From an uncultured Eubacteriales bacterium (GTDB taxonomy: Bacteria > Bacillota > Clostridia > Oscillospirales > Oscillospiraceae), in the NCBI GenBank assembly GCA_900547315.1, contig URGI01000026.1, forward strand, positions 1 to 24,366: 24,366 nt of DNA. The letters are read 5' to 3'. The translations under genes and the position numbers were made by a program. The notes beneath the pieces are model-generated. The model saw nothing but the letters and a program-made list of their open reading frames with translations, was not told where the DNA came from and did not search any database. Positions 15,522 to 23,249 of the stretch are shown in pieces. Position 1 is the first letter of the stretch; every line of letters begins with the position of its first letter.

Positions 15522-16526
15522 ATGAAGAAAATTATAGCCCTTCTGCTCGCGCTCGTCATGGTGTTCGCGCTGTGCGCCTGCGGCAAGACCGACAGCGCCT
15601 CCGGCGATAAGACCGTCGTCGGTCTCGTCGTGGCCGGTGCGTTCGGCGACCGTTCGTTCTACGACTCCTCCAAGGAGGGCGTGGACAAGCTCGCCAGCGA
15701 GTTCAGCAATGTCGAGGTCAAGACCATCGAGTGCAACAACGAGAACCATGACGCCCAGATGCGCAACGCCGCCGACGTTTCCAATATCGTCGTCTGCGTC
15801 GGCTGGGAGTTCTACAACATCGAGACTATCGCCCCCGAATACCCGAATGTCCACTGGATCTGGATCGACAACGCGACCTCCGCGCCCGTCGAGAACGTCC
15901 TGAACATCACCTACGCCCAGAACGAGGGTTCCTTCCTCGCGGGTTACATCGCGGCTGCGATGTCTGACAGCGGCGTCGTCGGCGCGGTCGGCGGCGAGGA
16001 CTCCGACACAATCAACGACTTCATCGTCGGCTACAAGCAGGGCGCCGAGTACTACGCGGCCGAAAAGGGCGGCAGCGTCAAGGTCGAGACCAACTACTCC
16101 AACGACTATGACGACCCCGCAAAGGGCAAGGAGTGCGCCAAGGCTCTGCATGATCTCGGCGCGGACGTCATCTTCCAGATAGCCTCCAAGGCCGGCGACG
16201 GCGTGTTCGAGGCGGCGCAGGAGGGCGGCTTCTATGCCATCGGCGTTGACTCCGACCAGAAGTACATCGCAGACGACGTCATCATCTGCTCCATGAAGAA
16301 GGAAGTCGGCACCTCCATCTATGAGGCCATCAAGGCGTACCTCAACGGCGATACCTCCCTGTGGGGCACCACCTGGATCGCTGATATGTCCAACGGCTAC
16401 GTCGGCATCGGCTACGGCGAGGAAGGCGCCACCCAGCAGGTTCCCGACGAAGTGAAGGCCGAGGTCGAGGCTCTGGCGGCAAAGATCGTCTCCGGCGAGA
16501 TCAAGGTCGATACCACAAGAGGATAA
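15522..16526 (+). CDS. BMP-family substrate-binding lipoprotein (nucleoside ABC importer)
   Basis: This is a 334-aa lipoprotein. The signal peptide ends in lipobox LCAC with the lipidated cysteine at residue 20. The mature part has BMP (Med/PnrA) family blocks: GAFGDRSFYDSSKEG (39-53), NEGSFLAGYIAA, GGEDSDTINDFIVGYKQG, KGKECAKALHDLGADVIFQ and AIGVDSDQ. The family binds purine nucleosides in characterised members; some relatives bind other ligands. It would sit outside the membrane and feed the ATPase and permeases encoded downstream. ATG 15522 follows AAGAGGT. A longer in-frame start upstream (15198) would lack the signal peptide position and run through repeats. A terminator follows directly. 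Confidence 0.92.
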   Translation: MKKIIALLLALVMVFALCACGKTDSASGDKTVVGLVVAGAFGDRSFYDSSKEGVDKLASEFSNVEVKTIECNNENHDAQMRNAADVSNIVVCVGWEFYNIETIAPEYPNVHWIWIDNATSAPVENVLNITYAQNEGSFLAGYIAAAMSDSGVVGAVGGEDSDTINDFIVGYKQGAEYYAAEKGGSVKVETNYSNDYDDPAKGKECAKALHDLGADVIFQIASKAGDGVFEAAQEGGFYAIGVDSDQKYIADDVIICSMKKEVGTSIYEAIKAYLNGDTSLWGTTWIADMSNGYVGIGYGEEGATQQVPDEVKAEVEALAAKIVSGEIKVDTTRG

Positions 16527-16541
16527 TATTGTATAAAAGGT

Positions 16542-16572
16542 AAAATGGCGTGGCAACAGCCACGCCATTTTT
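16542..16572 (+). terminator. Intrinsic terminator/attenuator between lipoprotein and ATPase genes
   Basis: A perfect 10-bp stem ATGGCGTGGC / GCCACGCCAT with AACA loop is flanked by AAAA on the left and four Ts on the right. It lies 15 nt after the lipoprotein stop. No strong promoter was found before 16604, so the importer genes probably depend on read-through, which would favour high binding-protein to transporter ratios. Confidence 0.88.
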
Positions 16573-16603
16573 ATAATATCAACGCTCCTGAGAGGAGATA
16601 CAT

Positions 16604-18139
16604 ATGTCAGAAACGGTTGTAAAATTTGAGCACGTCTCGATGGAATTCCCCGGCGTGCTCGCAAACGACGACGTGTCGCTTGAAATAAAAAAGGGCGAGG
16701 TGTTCGCGCTCGTCGGCGAAAACGGCGCGGGCAAATCCACGCTCATGAACATCCTCTACGGCATCAATACGCCCACCAACGGCGAGGTCTACGTCAAAGG
16801 CCGGCGCATCGAGCACTTCAGCCCGAAGGCGGCCATCGAGCGCGGCGTCGGCATGGTGCACCAGCACTTCATGCTCGTCCCGTCGTTCACCGTCGCGCAG
16901 AACATCGTCCTCAGCCGCGAGCCGCGCAGGCTCGGCGTGTTCTTCGATAACGCCAGGGCCGAGCGCGAAACGCGCGGCCTCGTGGAGGAATACGGCCTCG
17001 AGGTCGACCCCGCCGCCACCGTGCGCGATATCAGCGTCGGGCTTCAGCAGCGCGTCGAGATACTCAAAACGCTCTACCGCGGCGCGGATATCCTCATCCT
17101 CGACGAGCCGACCGCCGTCCTCACCCCGCAGGAGACGGACGAGCTGTTCGACGTCATCCGCCGCATCGTCCGCGAAAAGCAGATGACCGTCATCATCATC
17201 ACTCACAAGCTCTATGAGGTCATGGCCATCTCCGACCGCGTCGGCGTGATGCGTCAGGGGCGCCTGGCCGGACTTGAAAATACCCGCGACGTGAACGAAA
17301 AGATCCTCGCCTCCATGATGGTCGGCCGCCCCGTACTCTTTGACCACCTTGAAAAGACCGGCGAGACGGGCGACGTTGTCATCGGCGTGGAGAATCTCCG
17401 TGTCGGCGATAACCGCGGGCTGGAGGCAGTGCGCGGTGTGTCGCTGTCGGTGCGCGCGGGCGAGGTGCTGGGCATCGCCGCCATCGAGGGCAACGGCCAG
17501 AGCGAGCTGCTGGAGGCGATATGCGGTCTGCGCCGCGCCGAGAGCGGCCATGTCCGCATCGGCGGCGAGGACGTTACCAACCGCAGCCCCGGCGAGATAC
17601 GCGCCCGCGGCCTTGCGAACATTCCGGAGGACAGGCTCGCCACCGGCGTCGATAAATTCGCCAGCGTCACCGATAACCTCCTCGTCGGGCGGCAGCGCGA
17701 CAAGGAGTTCAACGCCCTCGGCTTCCACCAGAAGCGCTCGTCGATAGAGCGCTACGCGTCGGAGCTGTACGAGCGCTTCGACATCCGCGGCGCGGGCGTC
17801 GATACCGAAGTCGGTTCGATGTCCGGCGGCAACATGCAGAAGGTCGTCGTCGCGCGCGAATTCTCGTATGACACCCCCGCGCTCGTGATATCCCAGCCGA
17901 CCCGCGGCGTGGACATCGGCGCGATGGAGTTTATCCACACGCGCATCATCGAAAAGCGCAATTCCGGCTGCGCGGTGCTGCTCTCGTCGGCGGACCTCGA
18001 CGAGGTGTTCCGCCTGAGCGACCGGATCATCACGCTCTATGAGGGGCGCGTGACCGGCGAGTTCCGCGCCGATTCGATAACCAAAGAGGAGATCGGCTAC
18101 TACATGACCGGACATCGCGGAGAGGAGGCGGCGGAATGA
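16604..18139 (+). CDS. Nucleoside-type ABC importer, double ATP-binding subunit
   Basis: This is a 511-aa protein with two fused nucleotide-binding domains, as in RbsA/NupO-type importers. NBD1 is complete: Walker A GENGAGKST (38-46), signature ISVGLQQR (143-150), Walker B ILILDEPT (163-170) and switch H201. NBD2 is degenerate in the family-typical way. Its P-loop reads AIEGNGQSE (293-301), lacking the usual lysine. Its signature SGGNMQ is intact. Its Walker B has Q431 in place of the catalytic glutamate (ISQPTRG). It would energise uptake with the two permeases next to it. The ATG follows GAGAGGAG, and the stop overlaps the next start (ATGA). BMP-linked relatives transport nucleosides; the substrate here is inferred. 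Confidence 0.94.
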   Translation: MSETVVKFEHVSMEFPGVLANDDVSLEIKKGEVFALVGENGAGKSTLMNILYGINTPTNGEVYVKGRRIEHFSPKAAIERGVGMVHQHFMLVPSFTVAQNIVLSREPRRLGVFFDNARAERETRGLVEEYGLEVDPAATVRDISVGLQQRVEILKTLYRGADILILDEPTAVLTPQETDELFDVIRRIVREKQMTVIIITHKLYEVMAISDRVGVMRQGRLAGLENTRDVNEKILASMMVGRPVLFDHLEKTGETGDVVIGVENLRVGDNRGLEAVRGVSLSVRAGEVLGIAAIEGNGQSELLEAICGLRRAESGHVRIGGEDVTNRSPGEIRARGLANIPEDRLATGVDKFASVTDNLLVGRQRDKEFNALGFHQKRSSIERYASELYERFDIRGAGVDTEVGSMSGGNMQKVVVAREFSYDTPALVISQPTRGVDIGAMEFIHTRIIEKRNSGCAVLLSSADLDEVFRLSDRIITLYEGRVTGEFRADSITKEEIGYYMTGHRGEEAAE

Positions 18140-19230
18140 AAAAGCGCGTGAATTTCAGCTACCTCGCGGCGCTGCTGATAAGCCTTGCCGCCGCGCTCAT
18201 CATCGGCGCGCTGATCCTGCTGCTGTCGGGCTATGACCCGCTGAAGGCCTATGCCGCCATGCTGTCCGGCGCGTTCTCGAACGGGCGGCATATCGGCGAC
18301 ACATTGGAGTACGCGATGGTGCTGTGCCTCTGCGGCCTCGCCTGCGATATCGGCTCCCGCGTCGGCATCTTCAACGTCGGCGGCGAGGGGCAGCTGCTGT
18401 TCGGCGCGATATTCTCCGCGCAGATCGGCGTCTGGATGACCGGCCTTCCGCCCGTCGTCGTCATCCCCGTGGCCGCGCTCGGCGCGGCGCTCGTCGGCGG
18501 CTTCTATGCGTGGATACCGGGCGTGCTGAAGGTGAAGCTCAAGGTCAACGAGGTCATCACCACCATTATGCTCAATACCATTGCCGCTTCGATATGCCAG
18601 TTCCTGGCGAAGGGGCCGTGGAAAAACCCGAACAACAACATCGTCGCAGGTACCGCAAACCTGCCGAACCGGTTCTGGCTCGGCAAGCTGGTGCAGGGCT
18701 CGAACCTGTCCACGGCGATATTCGCCGCCGTTATAATGACGGTGCTGACCTGGTACATTATGCAGAAGACCTCGGTCGGCTACGAGATGAAGCTGACCGG
18801 CCACAATCCGCGCTTCGCGCTGTTCGCGGGGCTGAAAACGGACAAGATAGTCATCGTCACCATGGTCGTCTCCGGCATGATGTGCGGCCTTGTCGGCATG
18901 TTCCGCGTCTACGGCGCGACGCATATCTACACCGCCAGCATCAGCAACGACTATTATTTCGAGGGGCTGATGGTGGCCATGATCGCGCAGTATCAGGCGC
19001 TGCCGACGGTCGTCATAAGCTTCCTGTTCGCGGTGCTGAAGATCGGCGCGCAGGGCATGGAGACCGCCGCCGGAGTGCCGAACCAGATATATCTGATAAT
19101 CCAGACCGTCGTCATCTTCTGCATGGCGGCGGAGAAGGGGATACGGGCGTCCCTCGCCGCGCGCGGGGAGCGCCGCCGCGCCAGAGCCGCCGCGAAGGAG
19201 AGACTGAAGGAGGCGAACGAAGATGAATGA
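18136..19230 (+). CDS. Nucleoside-type ABC importer permease 1 (NupP-like)
   Basis: This is a 364-aa inner-membrane permease with about nine hydrophobic segments, the first at about 10-30. Family blocks include IFNVGGEGQ (78-86), KVNEVITTIMLN (136-147) and GYEMKLTGHNP (215-225), typical of the BPD_transp_2 permeases paired with BMP proteins. The C-terminal tail (about 335-364) is highly charged, rich in Arg, Ala and Glu, and probably cytosolic. It starts within the ATPase stop (ATGA overlap) and overlaps the next permease by 8 nt, so all three subunits are likely made together. Confidence 0.93.
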   Translation: MKKRVNFSYLAALLISLAAALIIGALILLLSGYDPLKAYAAMLSGAFSNGRHIGDTLEYAMVLCLCGLACDIGSRVGIFNVGGEGQLLFGAIFSAQIGVWMTGLPPVVVIPVAALGAALVGGFYAWIPGVLKVKLKVNEVITTIMLNTIAASICQFLAKGPWKNPNNNIVAGTANLPNRFWLGKLVQGSNLSTAIFAAVIMTVLTWYIMQKTSVGYEMKLTGHNPRFALFAGLKTDKIVIVTMVVSGMMCGLVGMFRVYGATHIYTASISNDYYFEGLMVAMIAQYQALPTVVISFLFAVLKIGAQGMETAAGVPNQIYLIIQTVVIFCMAAEKGIRASLAARGERRRARAAAKERLKEANEDE

Positions 19231-20161
19231 GAACATATGGGCGAGCATTTTCTCCGCCGGTACCTTCAATCAGATGCTCCGCAGCGCAACGCCCGTCGCG
19301 CTCGCCGCGCTGGGCGGGCTGATGACCGAGCATGCCGGAATAATGAACATCGGCATGGACGGCATGATCCTGATGGGTGCGTTCGTCGGCGCGGTCGGCA
19401 GCTATTTTCTGGCCTCCGCCGCGATGGGCGTGCTGTGCGCGATCGCCTTCGGCATCGTGATCGGGCTGTTCTTCGCGCTGTTCGTCGTGAAGCTCAGGAG
19501 CGACGAGTTCATAATCGGCTGCGCGCTGAATACATTCGCCGCGGGCGCGACGGCATACCTCTCGCGCGCGATATTCGGCCTGTCCGGCACCTCGGGCTAT
19601 ACCGTGCCGCACCTGCCGACCGTGCGCATCCCGCTTATCGAGGACATCCCGTTCCTCGGCGAGATACTCAGCGGCAACTCGGTGTTTATTTATATCACGT
19701 GGCTGCTGGTCATTGTGATGTGGCTGTTCATCTATAAGACGCCGTACGGCTTCTGGATACGCGCCGCGGGCGAGCAGCCGGAGACGCTGCGCACCGCGGG
19801 CATCAGTCCGGAGCGGATGAAGTGGATCGCGAGCATATTGTGCGGCGTGTTCTGCGGCATGGCGGGCGCGCATCTGTCGCTGGGCTACCTCAACGGCAGC
19901 TTCGTCGAGGGCATGTCCGCCTCGCGCGGGTATATCGCCTTTGCCTGCGTCATCTTTGCCGCCGCGAATCCGAGCAAGGCGTACCTTGCGGCGCTGATGT
20001 TCGGCTTCTTTGACGCGCTGGGTCTGCGCCTGCAGAACTATATCAGCTCCGACCTGACCGCGACCATCCCGTATATCATCACCGTCGTGATGATGGTCTA
20101 CGTCGTCGTCCGCGGGCAGAAGCGCCATGCCCACCGGATGAGGGCAGGAAATAGAATATAA
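19223..20161 (+). CDS. Nucleoside-type ABC importer permease 2 (NupQ-like)
   Basis: This is a 312-aa second membrane subunit. The family hallmark AGIMNIGMDGMILMGAF (38-54) corresponds to the GVVNIGLEG block of NupQ/YufQ. The cytosolic coupling loop RAAGEQPETLRTAGIS (180-195) is intact. It forms a heterodimer with permease 1. ATG 19223 lies inside the upstream gene, preceded by AAGGAGG. It is the last gene of the importer set; a terminator begins 10 nt after its stop. Confidence 0.93.
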   Translation: MNENIWASIFSAGTFNQMLRSATPVALAALGGLMTEHAGIMNIGMDGMILMGAFVGAVGSYFLASAAMGVLCAIAFGIVIGLFFALFVVKLRSDEFIIGCALNTFAAGATAYLSRAIFGLSGTSGYTVPHLPTVRIPLIEDIPFLGEILSGNSVFIYITWLLVIVMWLFIYKTPYGFWIRAAGEQPETLRTAGISPERMKWIASILCGVFCGMAGAHLSLGYLNGSFVEGMSASRGYIAFACVIFAAANPSKAYLAALMFGFFDALGLRLQNYISSDLTATIPYIITVVMMVYVVVRGQKRHAHRMRAGNRI

Positions 20162-20170
20162 ATGAGAGTG

Positions 20171-20206
20171 AAAATACGTCGGCACGTGTAGTGCCGGCGT
20201 ATTTTT
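20171..20206 (+). terminator. Intrinsic terminator of the nucleoside importer operon
   Basis: A 15-bp stem AAAATACGTCGGCAC / GTGCCGGCGTATTTT with one G-T wobble and a GTGTA loop is followed by further Ts. Confidence 0.93.
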
Positions 20207-20235
20207 GGTGTGGGGGAAGCAGATGCAGGGGTTAA

Positions 20236-20328
20236 AATCTTCGCCGCGAAGCGCTGCCCCTTTTAGGTAGCGAAGCGGCGGCGCGGTAGCGAGACGCTGT
20301 CGCGTAAGCAACTGAGGGGTCGCCAGAG
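20236..20328. repeat. Dispersed repeat B, copy 2
   Basis: Positions 20236-20289 match the first part of copy 1 (15144-15198) apart from a few changes, and the end GGGGTCGCCAGAG (20316-20328) is identical. The 26-nt middle replaces the 80-odd-nt hairpin block of copy 1. Here the junction also keeps ACTGAGGGGTCGCC, the end of repeat A, which ties A and B into one family. Confidence 0.8.
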
Positions 20329-20377
20329 TATAGAGACGAGCAGAGTGCAAAAGACAGCACGTACCCAAACCAAAATC

Positions 20378-20405
20378 GTAAGGGACGGCCGCTGTGCCGT
20401 CCCGC
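20378..20405. repeat. Dispersed hairpin repeat C, copy 2
   Basis: GGGACGGC (20382-20389) and GCCGTCCC (20396-20403) form the same stem as at 15349-15370, with a different 6-nt loop. The 5' distance from the B element is about the same in both places. From here to 20532 the sequence is AT-richer and shows nothing else recognisable. Confidence 0.78.
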
Positions 20406-20532
20406 AAATCCTCCCGCGCGTTTTCCACGACTTTATGGGCAAAATAAAACCGCCGGTGTTGTGATTATAGTCAAAAACGATTTGTTCAATTTGGCTAATT
20501 CTCCGAACTTTTTCCACAGCGCCCCGCAGATG

Positions 20533-20561
20533 TTGACATTTAGATTCCGAATTGTTATATT
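20533..20561 (+). promoter_or_regulatory. Sigma-A type promoter for the lacI-type operon
   Basis: A perfect TTGACA (20533-20538), a 17-nt spacer and TATATT (20556-20561) lie about 90 bp upstream of the regulator gene. The predicted start near 20568 lies just before the operator. Confidence 0.88.
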
Positions 20562-20578
20562 TATATTCAGAGAGACTG

Positions 20579-20612
20579 AAAACGTTTCCGGTAACGATTC
20601 CGGAAACGCTTT
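20579..20612. promoter_or_regulatory. Dyad operator with three AACG cores, likely LacI-family autoregulatory site
   Basis: CGTTTCCGG (20583-20591) and CCGGAAACG (20600-20608) are perfect inverted arms around an 8-nt centre. The symmetry extends outward to AAA/TTT with one mismatch. The same stretch also reads as direct repeats with a CG core at 20583, 20595 and 20607, exactly 12 bp apart, the middle one on the dyad axis. A central CG is typical of LacI-family operators. Lying about 11-45 nt after the predicted transcription start, it would block elongation or open-complex escape. Confidence 0.72.
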
Positions 20613-20650
20613 ACGCCGAATTTCGGTATGTTTAGGAGAACTGTGGCGAA

Positions 20651-21664
20651 GTGACGATCAAGGATATTGCGAAGGCCTGCGGCGTGAGCGTGAGCACCGT
20701 GTCGCGCGTCCTCAATAACCACCCCGACGTGAGCGACGCCGTGCGCCGCACTGTGCTGGCCGCGGTCGAGGACATGGGCTATATACCGAACAACAGCGCG
20801 CGCGACCTTGTGCGCAGCCAGTCGGACAATATCGGCGTCGTCGTCCGCGGCACGGGGAACCTCTTCTTCTCCGAAATACTCAAGACCGTGTCCCACGAGA
20901 TCGAGCGCAACGGCTACACCATGGTCCTGCACCAGATAAATTCCGATGCGGACGAGGTCAAGGCCGGCGCGATACTCGAGCGAGAGAAGAAGCTCAAAGG
21001 GCTTATCTTCCTCGGCGGCCGCTTCGACTACACTCCGGCGGGGATGGCGCTCCTCGGCGTGCCCTACGTCTGCTGCTCGTACACCAATTGCTTCGGCTCC
21101 CTGTGCGAGCGGGACTATTCCTCGGTCTCCATCGACGACCACCAGACGGCCTACCGTGCGGTCGAGCGGCTGATAAGTCTCGGCCACCGGCGCATCGCCG
21201 CCTTGGTTCCCAGCTGCAGCGACCGCTCGATAAGCGAGCTTCGCTATAACGGCTACCGTGCCGCGCTCCGCGACCACGGCATCGAGTTTGACCCGATGCT
21301 GCTGATGGAGACGGGCGGCTGCTTCGAGATGCCGGAGACCTATGAGGGCATGTGCCGCCTGATAGATCGCGGCGTCGACTTCACCGCCGTGTTCACCCTG
21401 TCGGACACCACGGGCATCGCCGCGATGAAGGCGCTCCAGGACAGGGGACGGCGCGTTCCGGAGGACGTGTCGGTCATCGCAATCGACGGTCTGCGCGTCT
21501 CGGAGTACATCACGCCGACGCTGACCACCATGGTGCAGCCGGGCGAAGAGATGGCGCGAGAGAGCGTGCGCATCCTGCTCTCCATCCTTGAGGACGGCGC
21601 TGCGGCGCGGCATGTTCGCCTTGAGGCCACACTGCGCGAGGGCGCGTCCGCGAGACAGATCTGA
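20651..21664 (+). CDS. LacI-family transcriptional regulator
   Basis: This is a 337-aa repressor-type regulator. The N-terminal LacI helix-turn-helix is TIKDIAKACGVSVSTVSRVLN (2-22), followed by the hinge region (about 46-55, NNSARDLVRS). A periplasmic-binding-protein-like sensor domain covers about 60-330 with DDHQTAYRAVERLISLGHRRIA and the closing TLTTMVQPGEEMARESV block. The GTG start at 20651 follows AGGAGA (20634-20639). A GTG at 20643 leads to a stop after three codons, so it is not the start. The ligand is probably a sugar or sugar derivative related to the transporter encoded downstream. The dyad operator in its own leader implies autoregulation, and no terminator separates it from the binding-protein gene. 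Confidence 0.95.
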   Translation: MTIKDIAKACGVSVSTVSRVLNNHPDVSDAVRRTVLAAVEDMGYIPNNSARDLVRSQSDNIGVVVRGTGNLFFSEILKTVSHEIERNGYTMVLHQINSDADEVKAGAILEREKKLKGLIFLGGRFDYTPAGMALLGVPYVCCSYTNCFGSLCERDYSSVSIDDHQTAYRAVERLISLGHRRIAALVPSCSDRSISELRYNGYRAALRDHGIEFDPMLLMETGGCFEMPETYEGMCRLIDRGVDFTAVFTLSDTTGIAAMKALQDRGRRVPEDVSVIAIDGLRVSEYITPTLTTMVQPGEEMARESVRILLSILEDGAAARHVRLEATLREGASARQI

Positions 21665-21736
21665 TTTTCCTGCCGCAAGGCATGAAGATACCACCCCCGA
21701 TATGAGGGAATATTAATGTAAGGAGATTGCTAACAA

Positions 21737-23077
21737 ATGAAAAAGATCATTGCACTGCTTCTGGCTCTGGTAATGGTGTTTGCGCTGTGCGCCTGCGGCT
21801 CTCAGCCTGCGAACAACCCCCCCGCCGAAGAGACCAAAGCTCCCGCAGAAGAGACCCCCGCTGCAAGCGGCGCGGAGGGCTCCGTTTACTACCTCAACTT
21901 CAAGCCCGAGGCAGATGAGGCATGGCAGAAGGTTGCCGCCGCCTACACCGAGCAGACCGGCGTTCCCGTGAAGGTAGTCACCGCCGCCTCCGGCACCTAT
22001 CAGGAGACCCTCACCGCCGAGATGGACAAGAGCGAGGCTCCCACCATGTTCCAGGTTGGCAACCAGGGCGCCGTTGATACTTGGGGCGAGTACTGCTACG
22101 ACCTCACCAACACCGACGTTTGGAATGAGATGACCACTCACGCCTTCGACCTCACCAATGAGGACGGCTTCACCTACTCCATCGGCTACTGCTACGAGTG
22201 CTTCGGCATCATCGTCAACAAGGCTCTTCTGGAGAAGGCCGGTCACAGCATCGACGAGATAAACAATTTTGACTCTCTCAAGGCAGTTGCAGACGATATC
22301 CACGCCCGCGCAGCAGAGCTCGGCTTTGACGCATTCTCCTCCGCAGGTCTGGACGGCTCCTCCAGCTGGCGTTTCTCCGGCCACCTTGCCAATATGCCTC
22401 TCTTCTACGAGTTCCGCGATGACGACGTGCATTCTCAGCCCGCCACCATCACCGGCGCTTACCTTGACAACTTCAAGGCTATCTGGGATCTCTACATCAC
22501 CGATTCCGCTACCACCGGCGCTGACCTCCTCGCCGCCACCGGCGACGCTTCCGAGGCAGAGTTCGGCAACGGCGAGGCCGTATTCTATCAGAACGGCTCC
22601 TGGGAGTACTCCGCACTCACCGAGAAGTACGGCATGAAGGCCGAGGACCTGCAGATGATACCCATCTACTGCGGCGTCAAGGGCGAGGAAGCGGCCGGTC
22701 TCTGCTCCGGCACCGAGAACTGCTGGGCAGTCAACGCCGAGGCCTCCGAGGCTGACATTCAGGCCACCCTCGACTTCATGAAGTGGGTCGTCACCTCCGA
22801 GGAAGGCACCACCATGCTCGCAGAGCAGTTCGGTCCCTGCCCCTTCAATGCAGCCAAGACTCCTGCAAACGTGTTCTTTGCCGATGCTAACGCACTCACC
22901 ACAGAGGGCAAGTACGTTGTCACCTGGGCATTCAACTACACTCCCGCAGTCGATGACTGGCGCGCAGCCGTTGTTGACGCTCTCGGTCAGTACACCGCCG
23001 GCACCGGCGACTGGGACGCTGTCGTCGCAGCCTTCGTTGACGGCTGGGCAGCTCAGTACGCAGCAGAGCACGCCTGA
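21737..23077 (+). CDS. Family 1 extracellular sugar-binding lipoprotein
   Basis: This 446-aa lipoprotein captures a carbohydrate for the downstream permease. Signal peptide with lipobox LCAC, lipidated at C20. The first 21 residues are identical to those of the lipoprotein at 15522, though several codons differ. A flexible Pro/Glu/Ala linker (about 22-46) contains PAEET twice. The MalE/UgpB-like two-lobed domain follows, with features such as AWQKVAAAYTEQTGVPVKVV, MFQVGN and GEAVFYQNGSWEY. Aromatic residues are abundant, as expected for sugar stacking. Codon choice is strongly biased (few ATA codons), like the ribosomal genes here and unlike the adjacent permease, implying high expression. 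AAGGAG precedes the ATG. The exact sugar cannot be told. Confidence 0.93.
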   Translation: MKKIIALLLALVMVFALCACGSQPANNPPAEETKAPAEETPAASGAEGSVYYLNFKPEADEAWQKVAAAYTEQTGVPVKVVTAASGTYQETLTAEMDKSEAPTMFQVGNQGAVDTWGEYCYDLTNTDVWNEMTTHAFDLTNEDGFTYSIGYCYECFGIIVNKALLEKAGHSIDEINNFDSLKAVADDIHARAAELGFDAFSSAGLDGSSSWRFSGHLANMPLFYEFRDDDVHSQPATITGAYLDNFKAIWDLYITDSATTGADLLAATGDASEAEFGNGEAVFYQNGSWEYSALTEKYGMKAEDLQMIPIYCGVKGEEAAGLCSGTENCWAVNAEASEADIQATLDFMKWVVTSEEGTTMLAEQFGPCPFNAAKTPANVFFADANALTTEGKYVVTWAFNYTPAVDDWRAAVVDALGQYTAGTGDWDAVVAAFVDGWAAQYAAEHA

Positions 23078-23117
23078 TTATTTCGGGAAGCTCTTAGCAT
23101 AATTAGACACAATTAAG

Positions 23118-23149
23118 CACAAGGGCGAGCTTTACCGCTCGCCCTTGCG
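23118..23149 (+). promoter_or_regulatory. Hairpin 3' of the sugar-binding protein gene
   Basis: CAAGGGCGAGC (23120-23130) and GCTCGCCCTTG (23137-23147) form a perfect 11-bp stem with a 6-nt loop. No T-run follows, so it is not a clear intrinsic terminator. The likely role is to protect the 3' end of the binding-protein mRNA after processing, or to reduce read-through into the permease. Confidence 0.6.
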
Positions 23150-23167
23150 TGATAAAAGCCAGTGTAA

Positions 23168-23221
23168 AAGAAGGCTCTGCGGGTGCTTCCGACGGCGCGG
23201 GAGCAGCCGCAGGTCCCTCTT
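23168..23221 (+). promoter_or_regulatory. Long imperfect hairpin upstream of the permease gene
   Basis: AAGAAGG/CCCTCTT, then CTGCGG/CCGCAG, then TGCTTCC/GGGAGCA pair in succession, with small internal mismatches and a GACGGCGC loop. It ends about 15 nt before the permease ribosome binding site. Together with the hairpin at 23118-23149 it makes most of the 172-nt spacer structured, again without a T-run. Confidence 0.6.
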
Positions 23222-23249
23222 GCATAATAAAACTGGGAGGAGATGGCTT

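Noticed and set aside
23120..23147. Hairpin after the sugar-binding protein gene as an intrinsic terminator
   Set aside because: There is no T-run after the stem; the sequence continues CGTGATAAAAG. It is listed as an RNA structure instead.
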